Origin: Isoetes taiwanensis
Lineage: Eukaryota > Streptophyta > Lycopodiopsida > Isoetales > Isoetaceae
Assembly: GCA_021234155.1 (NCBI GenBank)
Contig: JAJEKV010000028.1
Span: forward strand, 11,358,134 to 11,422,133
DNA length: 64,000 nucleotides
Direction of reading: 5' to 3'
The notes beneath the pieces were generated by a model. The model worked only from the letters and a program-made list of their open reading frames with translations. It ran no database searches and was not told the origin of the DNA. Of this stretch, positions 33,300 to 45,961 are shown piece after piece. The translations under genes and the position numbers were made by a program. The stretch's first letter is position 1. Each line of letters begins with the position of its first letter.

Positions 33300-36200
33300 T
33301 GCCCTTCTCGATTTCGATCCTAAACCCTGCAGATTGCGCTGAATTTTGTGGCTTGATCAGAGCTCAATGTGTAAGAATCTTGCATCAAATCGAGATTTTT
33401 GGAGTAATCCAGTGCAAATCCGGATGAATCAGATGAAATCTGGATTTAGAAAAGATGGAATTATTTTTTTTTTTGTGCTAGATTTTGAAGGCGACTACTG
33501 GCCAACCCAGACAGTGCTTTGGATGCAGCCCATCACTGTCTTCATTTTTTTTTACCCCAGTCCAGTGGGTTTAGCTAAGAACTGTATCTCAATTTCTCAA
33601 AAGGCTTTTGTTTAATTATTTATTTATTTTCCACAAAAATTTGGTTTGTTTCTCAAAGGTTTTTTTCAAGGTAGGTAGGTCTCTCGACCTTTTTTTTTAT
33701 ATATATATCTCCAAAGGTTTGTGCTCTCCCTCTTTCTTCTCTTCTTCTTCTGTTTTGTTTTATTTTTGTTTCAACCTAGTGTTTTTCTACGCTAGTTTTT
33801 TTTTTTTTTTTTCCCCCTTCCCGTGGTGTAAAATTTTCCCCAATGTTTTTAGGTAAGGGTGCTTTCCCATGGGACCAGAAACGTGAATGGTGTCGTGAGG
33901 TCTACCTCAACCTCAGACTTGCATCATTTCCATATCCATAAAATTGCAGACCTTTCTTAGTACAAACAGATCCGAAAATTGCACAAAATGGCAAATCAGG
34001 CCTCAGAGCTGAGAAATAGATAATGAACACTTGGGACTCAGGTCCTAGACCTGAATCAAGCACAATCAAGTTCTCATGGGGACGCTGGAGCTTTGCACCT
34101 AACCTTAAGAAAACCTCCAGATTATTATTATTATTGTTTTTCCTTCTTCTAGTATTTTTCTATGGTACTCCTTTGTGGTGTAAAATTCAACATATGTAAT
34201 TTTTTTTTCTTTGTTATTTTCCATTCTTTCCCCCTTGCCTTTTTATAGTCCCTATCACCTATTGTTGTATACAAATATTGATTTTATAGATGCCATGGTT
34301 TGACCACTGATACAGACAGACTGACCCTATACCAAACCAACTTTCACCATGTATCAGCTCAATATTGTTCATACTTAGAGCCGTCCATGTACCTTAGACC
34401 ACCCATTCATTGTATGTAGGGTCTTCTTCTCTTCTTCAGGTCTCCCTAGGTCTGTAAAGAAAGAGCTAGCTCCATCTGAAGATGATGGAATGATAGCAAA
34501 TGTATCGTTTCTAACATGGTACCAAGTGTTGCAGGATAGTTGCACGAGTAAGTGTTGCATGACAAGGTTCTCTAGTAAATGTAAAAATGTCCACTTCAAG
34601 CACTCCTAACCTCCCTCTGCTTTTGTAGGTTCCCCTCGGGCTAAAGAATACGTGCCACCCCATATGGAAGAGGACAAGTGTCCTTAGTAAGCGTGTTGAA
34701 GAGGCACATATCCAATCCTCCAAGTTGGAGGGGAGCAATATAGCTGTGCTCATTGCATTTGTATAGTGATTGTGGCCCCCTTGCATCTCCCCTCTTGCCC
34801 TGTCCTTACAACGACAAAGCTTGATCTCACCAATCCAACCAACCTTCACATGCCTCTGTGCCACATGAACTTCTTCACATGACCAACAAAGATGCCTCTA
34901 GGTCCTATAAAGAGCAACATATTCTACATGGATCCTTGCCAGCCTCATGCCAATACTGTTTCTTGCTTGCTTTGACTTCTCAGTCGGAATTGTAACGTGT
35001 TGAACATCTGTTCCATAGCCTTGAGCATATCGGTGGCTCGTCGATCAATCCTCAAGTGGTCCCACAATATGATATGAGACCATTCTTCCCATGATGCTGA
35101 CCATGTTGATATTTTCCAATGGTATCACACTGGTTTGCAATGATTGCCAACAAGATGGCATTGCGTGTGCCTTCATTTCTTTCTTCCATCTATCCACAAA
35201 TGTCAGCCTTTATGCCTGTGGCTTATTCTCTTAGAAATGCACACTCATAAATAAAGTGAGATCCTTATTTTTTCATATTTTATTGCCCTGATGCATATCG
35301 TAACCAAGTTGCAATCGCCAATCTCATTACCATATGGCGGCACTTCAAGTGGCAACCCAACTAGTTCAATATACAAGTTGCTCCGTCTCGACCACCTCTA
35401 AAAATCTACGTTGCTTCAACATTGGTTGGAGGTTTTTAATGGAGAGTAAAACGACCTTTTTTTGAAATTATATGAAATTATATTATGGACAGTAAAATGA
35501 CATTTTTTTGAAATTATATGAAATTATATTATTTTAAATCATGTAAAACTAATACTACTACAACATTGGCATAATTTCAACAGAAATTCATATACATAAT
35601 AATAAGTAAAAATGCTCTCCCTTTGTAAATTATATAAATTTTACAATCATATCTTATGTAGATCCAAAAGCATTAGTGAATCCCCCCCACCCCCACCCAC
35701 ACACACTTCTATTAGAATCTCCTAATCATATCTTATATGGATCCTCAAGGACAAGAGTGCATGTCCAAACATTGTAAACTAATAAATTCTATGAGAAATG
35801 AGGAATGACATGTTCATAATAGCAAGGTGTGGGCATTTGACTAAGTAAAGACAACCCTTACAGGGGTTCATTTGACTAAGTAAAGACAACCCATATAGAC
35901 TTTCATGGATCATGATAACAGTACAAGCTTTTTATAATCATTAATGCCATGTGACAAGTTATACATTGTGAATGCTTACAAAATGTTAGTTAAAAACATG
36001 TGAGCTTTCAAAACGATATATGGCACCAGCACATTCTATGACGACCTTGCATACTCTTCGTCATTGCATAAGTTGTTAGCAATTCAATGAAAGAACTTGA
36101 AAGTCATGCAACTCAATGAAGAACTCTCTTTATAATGGGCCACATAAGCTACTTGATCACCACATATATGATCTAAAAAGAAATTAAGAATTAAATTCTT

Positions 36201-36394
36201 CGCACTTGCATGCTTGCTTTTTAAATATGTGGCAAGCTTACAAATATTTTGGTATCTATAACATAAAGATCTGTACAGTTTGATTATTTTTTTTTTTTTT
36301 GCCACACATATCTTTGTCATACCATGGATAATGAGGGCTACTCTAAAATACATTTAGAAGCTTCAAAAAGAAGATAAAAAATAAATAGGTCGAA
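33300..36394. other. Intergenic stretch, no gene supported
   Basis: Contains T-rich runs (33470, 33800, 34200), (ATT)n at 34120, a 45-bp tandem repeat at 35445-35535, a 33-bp repeat at 35848-35892 and a C/AC-rich run at 35685-35705. Minus-strand frames of 74 and 117 codons at 34375-34864 lack family motifs. An old decayed coding sequence on the minus strand (34400-35200) is possible but I cannot name it. Confidence 0.45.
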
Positions 36395-37016
36395 TAGTAG
36401 TTTTAATGTCATACGCATCGGCAACATCCCTTGACTCTCAGACACGCACGCACTGAGAATCATAGGCAGCATCCTTTAGGACATATGACGATACCACATC
36501 GGCATCATCACTTGACATATACCGATTCACGCTGAGAATTGTAAGCAGCATCTCATAGAACATGTGCGGATTTACTTTCAGACGCACATTGAAACATACA
36601 TTGGGAATCGTAATCCACTCCATTCTTAGCATCCCTTGTGAGATTCATAGGCAGCATCTCTTAAGACATATGACGATACCACATCGACACTTGGCATATG
36701 ATGGTTCACATTTAGAATTATAAGCAACATCTGTTAGATATTCCCATATACACATCGAGAATCATAGTCATCCACTTCATTCTTAGTAACGCTTAGGACA
36801 TTTGACGATTCATTCTAAAACACACATTGAGAATCATAGTCATCCACTTCGTTCTCAGATACACATTCAGAATTATAGTCGTCCACTTCACTCTCAGCTC
36901 GCACTACACATGACAAGACTTGCACTCACACACTTCTCCAGCTAATGATTGCCCAATGGTTTTTGAACCATGGTCGTGTAGTCCCCAACCTAATGTCTAA
37001 CTACTGGACCACGAAG
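36395..37016 (-). mobile_element. Large SINE with internal tandem repeats
   Basis: On the minus strand the element opens with a tRNA-like head (TGGTCCAGTAGTTAGACATT, then the B box GGTTCAAAAACC at about 36980-36970). It continues through about 470 bp of degenerate repeats (units with CTGCCTATGATTCTCA or GTGGATGACTATGATTCTCA words). It closes GGGATGTTGCCGATGCGTAT, GACATTAAAACTACTATT. That closing matches the 3' end of the short SINEs (GGATGCTGCC...GTGACGTTAAAACTACTAT). So it has a different head and a swollen middle on a shared tail. The tail here is one short run, without the long (CTAT)n. Confidence 0.55.
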
Positions 37017-37040
37017 ATGGCCCCATAAAAATAAAGTTGA

Positions 37041-37140
37041 AGATAGATAGATAGATAGATAGGTAGGTAGGTAGGTAGGTAGGTAGGTAGGTAGGTAGGT
37101 AGGTAGGTAGGTAGGTAGGTAGGTAGACAGACAAACAGAT
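37041..37140. repeat. (GATA)n-(GGTA)n microsatellite
   Basis: About five GATA units are followed by about twenty GGTA units and then GACAGACAAACAGATG. On the minus strand it follows CCCATGAAAATTAAAATACC, a sequence of the same form as the LINE/SINE 3' ends in this window, so it is probably the expanded tail of a minus-strand retroposon whose body lies above 37141. Confidence 0.75.
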
Positions 37141-37318
37141 GGTATTTTAATTTTCATGGGAAGCCTTAGCTCATGGGACAATTTACAACACACTCAGATG
37201 GGTCCTTCTAATGGTGATAGTTCGCATGAGCAAGAAGTTGGTTGGGCTGGTCTTGCATCTAAATATAGAAGCAAATCTTCTCGGGCTAGAGGAAATATCC
37301 TCCTAGGAAGCGATCTGC

Positions 37319-37565
37319 TTTTAGAAATCTGCGTTGCACAAGCAGGCTTTAGGCCCAAACACTCGACAATAGACCATATCTTCACATTGTGCACCTTGAT
37401 AGAAGACAGCAGAAACAAACAGCAGGATCTATATTGCTGCTTTATGGACTTTGCATCTTTCGACATGGTCCCTACGAAGAACTATGGGAAAGATTGTTAC
37501 GGTTGGAAGCACCTCAGGGTAAAGGCATAAAAGGGTGTACGCACATCGTTCTGAATTGAAGGACG
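37319..37565 (+). pseudogene. Non-LTR reverse transcriptase fragment (RTE/CR1/jockey-like)
   Basis: The frame reads VAQAGFRPKHSTIDHIFTLC, then NKQQDLYCCFMDFASFDMVP. After a one-base frameshift near 37475 it reads EELWERLLRLEAPQG. This is the conserved reverse transcriptase block around the QAGFR...TxDHI...L and (C)F(V/M)DF..AFD.V motifs of non-LTR elements. The motif is damaged (DFASFD where DFxKAFD is usual), and the YxDD block and all other domains are absent. Its orientation is opposite to the tailed retroposon end at 37041-37140, so the two belong to different elements. Confidence 0.65.
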
Positions 37566-39003
37566 AATTCGCGCATTCTTCCCAGGTTCAAGCTCCCATT
37601 GTTACTTCTTCATCTATTCATGATCAACCTTTGTCGGTTGCTTTACATTCCTCAACTATGGAAGGTGCTCTACATATAGTTCAGGTGGTGTCATCCTTAG
37701 CACCATCAGCTGCAGCTATAGTTCCTACTACTCTCCATGATGTTGCTTCTGCCTCTCATGCTTTTGAGGTTGTTATGGCTGATGGCCCTAATCCTCAGTG
37801 CGCTAAAGAGTCATAGCAACAGGCCAATTGGAAGAAGGCAGCGAGGAAGAAATCTGTTATGTCATCTCACGAGGCTATCATGCCTCGACTATTCAGTGGC
37901 ATGATAATTTGATGTATGTTGATGATCATCTCGATGACACAGAACATGATGATTGTGATGAGGCTATTAAACGCCTCAAGGTGGCACAAGCAGTATGATT
38001 ATATTCTGCGTATGGGTGGTTTTGCTTAGTGGACTATTTCGTCTAGGTTTTGAGTCCCATGTCACAGATCCCATGTATGTATCTTGATTTTCCTTGATAA
38101 TAGATTGTCGTCCTTCAAAAAAAATAAAAATGATAACAGTTAGAATTTCAAAAACGTGGATTGCCACATGTGACATGCCCACCTCATCTTACGTACTGAC
38201 ATACCAATCGAATGCATTGACGATATCATCTCGGCTGAGATGCCTACATATCCAGTCCTTCGAGGACAAGTTCAAAAAACATGATACATAGACATTCAGA
38301 AAGGTGCTCACCAAATGGCAATCGATGTTGTTACAAATATCCAAAGGATATAACACATCTTGATTCGAAGGGTTATGTGCAATATAAGAGGAGTATAGAT
38401 GATGCATGGGTGGTTCCATACAATGCCTTTCTCTTGCATGAGTTAGATTGTCACATTATGGTGGACATTGCATCCACACTCCATGTATCCTCATACCTTT
38501 ATGGTTACATTTACAAGGGATTCGACAATGCCAAATTTTGGGTAACCCAAGCTCCTTATAAATATCCTCTCTGTTCACCCAATTTCATACTCTCAAGCCC
38601 ATGGAATGACCCTCATGGAAGTGCTAACCGATGTTCATCCGATTTGTTCTACAATTTTTTCATATGGTTAAATATATGACTACGGGGCTTGAACCTGATA
38701 AATTAAAATTCCAACAATCTCTTCCTATTTAGCAATCTATGATGATTTAGAAAGGTAAACATCTTCGGCTACCTCAGCCCTATGCAAACCTGCAGCCTAG
38801 ATTCAACCTTAAACAAAAGAACTTCAAAGCTTGCAGGTCAAGCTTTTAATTCACTTCTTGGTCTGCCAGACTTTACCTGCAGAACACTCTACATAGTTCT
38901 CGACTCAAGCTGCCGGTGCTTCAAATATACATCGAGTGTCTCTGTGCTTTTTGCTGTTCAAAATACCTTTTCAGCCGTGAGCAATCTGCACCATTGTAGA
39001 GGG
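37566..39003. other. Decayed coding-like and repeat DNA, nothing identified
   Basis: A 93-codon frame at 37535-37816 and a 132-codon frame at 38281-38679 have no family motif. An A-rich run at 38117-38132 after GATTGTCGTCCTTC could be a retroposon poly(A) end. No gene can be supported. Confidence 0.35.
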
Positions 39004-39823
39004 CCCTTACTACCATACATGATAAAATGGGCCAAAACACTATGATATCTCGACTAGAGAAGCTAGCAAAATCAGTATGGACGGGTGAACGCTTGAAAGT
39101 TAATGTAACTGCCACACTGATGCATGGGCATGGCATAGACGCATTAGACCATTTCTCAATCGACCTATATACGGATGCTTCAAATTTTCATGTTGGTTTC
39201 TTGAATCATGCTATAATAATTTTAGAGGATACTTTCGAAGACACTGGAGAATTTGAGAGAAGGTCGCCCTGACTGCATGTGGGGATCGACACTTTTGAAT
39301 GGTGCAGGGTTGGACACTAAAATATTCAACAACATTGATCATGACTTTGTAGCCTTGTCATGACAACCAATGCATCTTAGGAAGTTGTGTAGAAGGCCCC
39401 TGAACTTTTGAACCGTGCCCCTGAGCAAGCCCTTACTACCATACATGATAAAATGGGCCAAAACACTATGATATCTCGACTAGAGAAGCTAGCAAAATCA
39501 GTATGGACGGGTGAATGCTTGAAAGTTAATGTAACTGCCACACTGATGCATGGGCATGGCATAGACGCATTAGACCATTTCTCAATCGACCTATATACGG
39601 ATGCTTCAAATTTTCATGTTGGTTTCTTGAATCATGCTATAATAATTTTAGAGGATACTTTCGAAGACACTGGAGAATTTGAGAGAAGGTCGCCCTGACT
39701 ACATGTGGGGATCGACACTTTTGAATGGTGCAGGGTTGGACACTAAAATATTCAACAACATTGATCATGACTTTCTGGCCTTGTCATGACAACCAATGCA
39801 TCTTAGGAAGTTGTGTAGAAGGC
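39004..39823. repeat. Recent 426-bp tandem duplication
   Basis: CCCTTACTACCATACATGAT begins copies at 39004 and 39430 (period 426). They match over about 394 bp with only about four base differences. Copy 1 has an extra 33-bp spacer (39397-39429) before copy 2. Each copy carries the same 80-odd-codon open frame ending EDTGEFERRSP. The near identity shows the event is recent; the surrounding sequence is decayed transposon-like DNA. Confidence 0.92.
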
Positions 39824-41659
39824 TCACTGCTCTAGCCAGAACAAGAATAGATATTTCTTCTCATATCTGTCGATCAAATACAGCTAGGATTTATGATGGT
39901 TAACCACACCCATGATAATATTGATGCACTCTTCAGTAACTTCTCCTGCTTGTTACGCAGATCGGATGCACTTATTATTCCGGAGCTAATGCAACTCTTT
40001 CGAGAATGTAGTAGCAAGGCACCAACACCATACCTTGTTATCGAGGTTCCTGAATGAAGATCTTTTGTGAAAGGATACATTCTTGATAAGAAGGACCGCT
40101 TGATTGGTCAGCTAGAGCCCTTATTGTTCAAATTCTGTATGAAGGAAGGATGTCCACTAATGTCTTACAAGATGAGACCAGGTCATGAGTAGCCTATGCA
40201 GAAGAGGAGCCTATACAAGATCCTAATCTTCCACACTACGAAGAGTTGCTTGTATCTTGGTGGAAGCCTATCGCAAGCAAAGCTACCGTTTATGCTGAAC
40301 AATATTGAGACTGCTGGATGACAGACCACCTTATCATCATCTGAAAACCATAGACTATGGTTGGTTAGGAAAGAACAAACCATTGCTCGTAACGATCCCT
40401 ACAAGTATAGGGATCCAATTGCAGGAATTATTGGCTGGAGAAGCTACAGAAGTAGGTGAAAATAGTTGAGCTCAAGCAAGTTAGCTTAGCATAAAATTCT
40501 CAAAATTGTATTATTTTCTTCAATCAATGAATTCTTGTTTACAGCAATGTTTGCTAAGTTGTGGCCTCCTGGATTGAATGTTCAAGATAAACTTGTTCAT
40601 GTGAGACAGTCATGCCATGGGAATCACGATTGCAGATGGTTGTATATTAAGAATATGTTGTGACTGCTTTTGTTAACATATGGCTTTGAGTATGAGTTGC
40701 ATCATGTTGCATAAGGTCAAGGAGGGATGTAAAAGGGATGCATTATTGCATCCAGTACAATCAAAGTCTTACCATATATCAATGGGAAGCTTGCATAACC
40801 AGTGGTTATACATGCCCAAAGATTCGATTGATAAGGTAGCTAAGCAACTTCTACATCGCCATCAAAAAGTGGTATCTCTATAGAGTCAGCTGAGAACTAT
40901 GAAAAGTGATTGGCATGCTTTTTATAGCAGATCAAGATGCCCATCGAGCATCAAGCACCATCTCATCAAAATCTCTACCTGGGTTTTTTGCTAAATTAAT
41001 CACTTTTTGACCAAATTAACCATGTAGGTCATCATGTATCATTCTACTCTATACTATATAAGACAAGGCCAAGGTCAAGCAGGACCATTTCGGTTCGATA
41101 TCTACATTTCATTTTAATTCACTTGTGGAAATTAGCCTTCAAAAAAATATAACCAAATCGAAGGAACTCATGGTACATTAGCCAAAATGGTTCAAGCGCA
41201 TAACATATTCCCATAATTTAGGAATCCTCATTTTATCCCCACAATATGAATATTCCCGCATGGCAGAAAATGTCGAAACAAGACTATGTACAAATCCACC
41301 AACTTACCAAGATCATGCTTCTCAAGATCCAGCCAAATAATATTCCCGTGACCATGCAAATCCTGCCAAAGACATTATTCACCTAAGCTTGCTCTCCACG
41401 GGATCTTTTTTTCTTTTGAGTTGCTTATCTGAAATGGAAAAATAACTAAAACTTTCAAAAAGTCCCTTGTAATGACATCCAATTCTCTTATACCACTGTT
41501 TTTGTTTGTAATTTATGTCTTATTTTGTTTTGGTCATCTATCAAATCCATGTTAAGGATGAGAGGTTGCACTACTAGTATTTTTTAGAAATAGAAATATA
41601 TATATATATCTTGTCCTGTACAAATACAATGCATGGAACAAACATTTCATATCTACAAC
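39824..41659. other. Intergenic stretch, no gene supported
   Basis: Stop-rich sequence with short frames. Segments such as GYILDKKDRLIGQLEPLLFK (around 40070-40130) look like decayed coding DNA but I cannot assign them. The last 300 bp include a (TA)n run at 41599-41608 and should hold the 3' UTR of the carrier gene. Confidence 0.4.
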
Positions 41660-44600
41660 TTATTCGGTATGCACAAATTGCCTTTTCCAGATTTTATCTC
41701 GTCGTTTGCTCCATATCTTTGGTAACAGAAGCCTGTCATCTTGTGTTCGAACAGGCTTGACAACCTACGCAGAATAAGTAGAGAAAATGAATAAGCAACT
41801 AGGACCTAACAAAGGAAGAACAGTTGTTGAAGCTACATAATTCAAGAAGAATCGAACTGAAGTGTTTAGTTCAAGGAAAAAGACTAACTAAAATGTTCAC
41901 GTACCAATTTACAATATTCAAACAACCCAAAGAAAAGCGCGGACATAAGGGACACATGAATTGCTCGAGCACCCTGTAATAGGAAGAATAAGACTATCAG
42001 TGTCAATAACAATAACAATGGCATACCATTTCTTTACTGCAAGTAAAATGTTTATAAAAAGCAGATTGTGCCCTCTATGATATGTAGGCTCATAGAGCTT
42101 CTAACTTACTAGTCCAGCAAAGAGTCCAGCTGGACCAGTTTCTTTCAAGGCTGAAGTTATTGCTGAAAGCATGCTTTTGGACATCCCACATTGCTGCTGT
42201 GTTTTTATGACGTCCAGCTGCACACAATCAAACAATAATTCTGGATCATGCATTGTATGGTTCGAAATAGAGACAAAGCTGTATATCTAATCGGCTCCAT
42301 TCTTACTGGCATTGTGCAAGTTGCTGCAGTGGCACCTGCAAATGCCCCAATAAGCAAGTGCTCTGGTGTTCTGCAATAGAAAATGTAATTAGATAGCAAC
42401 ATATGTAATCCACCTGAAAAACATTTAGAAGTAATGTAGGCATATAATTACATGAAAGTTCACTTAAATTACCATCTGAAATTGTAGTCCTCTATATGCA
42501 CCAAAAACAAACAGAAGCACGGCTGTGGTAGTATGTTCTAGAAATACTTTCTATCATCCTTTCTGCTGAATAAAAAGCAGCCCTTTAACTTCAAACAAAA
42601 TAAAAACAATATAAACTTTGAACCCATAAAATAATGTCTCCACTTCTTGAGAGCATGAACCAAAGCAATCAATTCTTTTTCATAAGTGCTATACCCTTGT
42701 TCCACTGGTTTTAGCATGTGGCTATCTATGATCCAGCAAACTATATGGCCATAATCCCGAAACAGAGAGTTATCTCAAAATGGAAAATAGAAGTTTAAAG
42801 AGAACATAAAAGCTGCACGCACTAGAAATCTGAGAGGTACAAAGGGAGCTATGCCTTGAATTGGAGAATCACACTGCTCCTACACTAGAAACATAAGGCA
42901 CTGATCTTCTCGCTATTAGCATTGGGGTGCCTTTTCCCCTTAGCTGCTCTAAATCGTGACATGATAAATCTCATGCCCAAGGCAGGTCAATATTAACAAA
43001 ATGGAATTGTTATATCATACTACATTGTCCAATTTTGATAAATTTAGATAAAAGATAAGAGACATATGTTACTTACGTCAGTTTGTCAATCTTCCTCTGT
43101 GACTGCATATAGTTTCTTATTTGCTCATATACACTGAACTGCAAAGCAAATAGCAAACATAATGTTACATGTTTGAGTCTTAACGACCCAGCCAATTAAA
43201 CAGGACAAGTACCTGAATTACTATTTCTGGAATATCCCGCAACAATGTGGGCCAGAAACCTCGGTATAATCCACCAATGCCTTCCTTTTTAAGAATATAT
43301 CTGAATGCATCAAACACTGCCAACAAATAGACATCCCAGAGTAAGAAATGTCAATATTCATGCAAGAATGACTGTGAGATAAAAGACATCATAATTGAAG
43401 CTTTTCCTCTTCCCAAGTCTTAGGGAAAGCATAAATATTTCAACATGCATACCATTATCATGCATGTATGCTTGAACCTTGTGCTTTATAGTATCAGCAG
43501 GAACCTGCAAAACTGTTTATTCAGTAAACAATCGGGATCAAGTTGGTATTGTCAAGTGGAAGCGATTTATGGATCAGAAAGATACAGAGAACTTACCCGT
43601 ATAACAGATGCGACAACTGTGCCAATTGAAGCTGATGCAATATGAACTAATCCAGCTGGCAACCATTTTTCCAGGTTAACCTTTGAAGCTACAAGAGGAT
43701 GCAGACACAGTTACAATAGATTAAGAAAAGTGGCAACTCCACAGGTCACAAGATTTTTGACTACTCACTTTCGTATGCTAGAAAGTACAGAAAAGCATTA
43801 GGAACAGTTCCAACCACAGCAACAGTGAGACCTCGATAAAGGTCTTTTGGCCCTTTGAATAACCAGTTTTTCATTTCAAGTGGCCCAAACTCTATGCTGT
43901 TCTCGGAAATTTTGTTCTTCCACTTTGTTAGTCTCTTTGGTGGATCTTTTACTTGCAATCTGGTTTTAACAGTATCAATAGGGTGACCACCAACCTTCAT
44001 TCAAGGACAAGTAATCTATATACAGTGAGAAACATTGGCGAAGAATGACAGAAAAAAAGAAAGAAAGAAAGAGGGAAGAATGCAGAGCACTAATGAGCCA
44101 TATCACTAGGGAAGAAAGAGAGAGAACGTTAGTCATTAGTCACAATATTAAGAAAGAAGTACCTGAGATAATGTTCTTGCCATGCTGCCAGCAAAGACAT
44201 GGTTCAAAACTACCCCTGCAACTGAAGGATCAGCATTGGCAAAATATGGTAATTTTTCTGGGTGAGCAGAGTTGCCATGACACGGCAATGAATTTTTATG
44301 TCGGTGTGCCTCAGAAACATGAATAGGAGAAGTCGTTTCAGCATGTGTCTGTTTCTTATTCACTAAGGAGTTCTGATTGCTTGTTCTTGTTCTGACTTGG
44401 GCACCAAATGCAGATTGTTCTTGCAACATTCTGGAGGCTATGCTCCATAGCTGGCAGAAAACTGATTGAGTAGTCGCAGACTCGCCTTTCCATAAAATGT
44501 GCTCTAAGAAACGTCTGTTTTCCAATTCAAAATCCTTAGTGACAAAAATTACCATTGTGTATACTGAATGCTTGGGCACATGCAATTGAGCTTTCCAGGT

Positions 44601-44731
44601 TTGCAGATGCGGAGAAACGAAATTCAGCTTACATCACAATTATAGAAAAGCAAAATCTCCTAGACAGACAGAATTGGCTACCTGATTTGCTGACGAGTCC
44701 CAGATATTCCTGAACTTGATGCCGGATATAC
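41660..44731 (-). CDS. Mitochondrial carrier protein, SAM-carrier-like
   Basis: Exons (minus strand, 5' to 3'): a possible 44731-44682, one ending at 44163 (ORF open from 44585), then 43994-43769, 43688-43597, 43504-43453, 43316-43213, 43138-43077, 42370-42307, 42217-42110, 41973-41905 and 41764-41660 with stop. Every junction from 44163 onward is GT-AG and in phase. The three signature motifs of the SLC25 family are present: HPIDTVKTRLQ, VPADTIKHKVQ and MPLDVIKTQ. LLRDIPEIVIQFSVYEQI and LIGAFAGATAATC are closest to S-adenosylmethionine carriers (SLC25A26/SAMC), which exchange SAM for S-adenosylhomocysteine across organelle inner membranes. The protein ends basic (WSKRRDKIWKRQFVHTE). The N-terminus upstream of VLNHVFAGSMARTLSQ is long and its start uncertain; the copia insertion at 45198 lies just upstream. 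Substrate is inference. Confidence 0.85.
42608..42722 (-). pseudogene. Ty3/gypsy RNase H relic in carrier intron
   Basis: Reads on the minus strand HMLKPVEQGYSTYEKELIAL, then VHALKKWRHYFMGSKFI. This is the block linking reverse transcriptase to RNase H in Ty3/gypsy pol (YSTYEKEL...ALKxWRHYL). Only about 115 bp remain, without frame damage inside. It lies in the 700-bp intron between the exons at 43077 and 42370 and has the same orientation as the gene. Confidence 0.75.
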
Positions 44732-45192
44732 CTAGGACGAATATACATAAGAATCATGTGGGCACTTCAGAATGCGACAAATTTTGGAGTATCAACTGGA
44801 CCTCGATCTTCTTAATGTGTGGATTGCTTTTGAAATGTACATTGTGGAAGCGAACAAAAGGCTCGTTCATGAAATAACAAGGATTCGTTTGTTTGATATG
44901 CACGTATGCCTTTAAGTTTCTAAGAAATGAATTTGAGTTTAGAAGAATACTTTTCCTGGCACACATTTGCTACCATCTCTATAATTCACCAAAACTAAGA
45001 GGTATCTAAGTGTTGATTCTAAGTTCCAAGTCAAGGCAAAAACATACCTAAAACATATGTAGATTCTTACGAGATCAAGACCTGGACTGGTCAATGTCCC
45101 TGTAGGCTTATTCAAACCATAATGAGTTGATTTGGATAAATACAAATTTAGCTATTATCATCTCTTGTTTAATGGTCAAATTTAAATCAATA
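44732..45192. other. 5' flank or first intron of the carrier gene
   Basis: No convincing first exon was found. The stretch ends at the 5-bp target duplication of the copia element. If the carrier has an untranslated or short first exon, it may lie here or beyond the copia insertion. Confidence 0.35.
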
Positions 45193-45197
45193 TTTTG

Positions 45198-45961
45198 TGA
45201 GAAAGAAAACAAGTTGAGTCACTATTGACAATCCATATAGCACAGATCCAATAGATTGAACAAATCATAGTGAAACAAATTAACCAATCACAGCTTGTCT
45301 CCTTGTACTCAGAGCAAATATTGCCACAGATTATATGAAAGACTTCTCAAGTAATTGTGTACATGATCATTAATGTCTATTGTAATGGTATAACGTCACC
45401 ATATTATGACCATATAAGAAACAATAAAATAACACAATTATTTAAACATCACAGCACCAACAACGAATGCTTACGGTCCGGGAATACAACTTCGAACTCC
45501 TCCTTTTGATCTGCAAACAGATACGTTCTAATGCTTTTAATCTATGCTTCTTAAACGATTTTGATCTGGCAGTTTTGCACCACCGATCGAGACTGTTCAT
45601 GGCTTGGCCCCAGTTCATTGGGCCGAGCCTTATCAAATAGAAATAGCATTTTCTTTTCTTTCCTTTCACTTTGCTTCCTAATATATCTGTATTATCGCCC
45701 TAGAAACAATGAAGACCTTGAACCATAGTCAAATAATTATTTCCTAGCTCTGACTTTCCATGATATTTCCTTATGCTCATTCCATCATTTACTTGCCTTC
45801 ATCATCCCAGATATGATTAGAACCTAATGGTTAAATAATCATTTCCTGGTTCTTGCCTTCATCATCCCAGATATGATTAGAACCTAATGGTTAAATAATC
45901 ATTTCCTGGTTTCTTTTTCTGCATTTTCATAACAATATTTATCTGACCATAATCCTTCTCA
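45198..45961 (-). repeat. Copia 3' LTR
   Basis: 764 bp, TG...CA on the plus strand. It carries about 146 bp (roughly 45290-45435) that the other LTR lacks. A 59-bp internal duplication (TTGCCTTCATCATCCCAGAT twice, 45794-45909) is shared by both LTRs. An accidental 75-codon frame (45442-45669) is present in both. Confidence 0.9.

Noticed and set aside
34511-34864. 117-codon minus-strand frame
   Set aside because: No recognisable motif, and an overlapping 74-codon frame in another register. Possibly old transposon coding DNA, not supportable as a gene.
45442-45669. 75-codon frame repeated in both LTRs
   Set aside because: It lies inside the LTR and is repeated simply because LTRs are; no motif.
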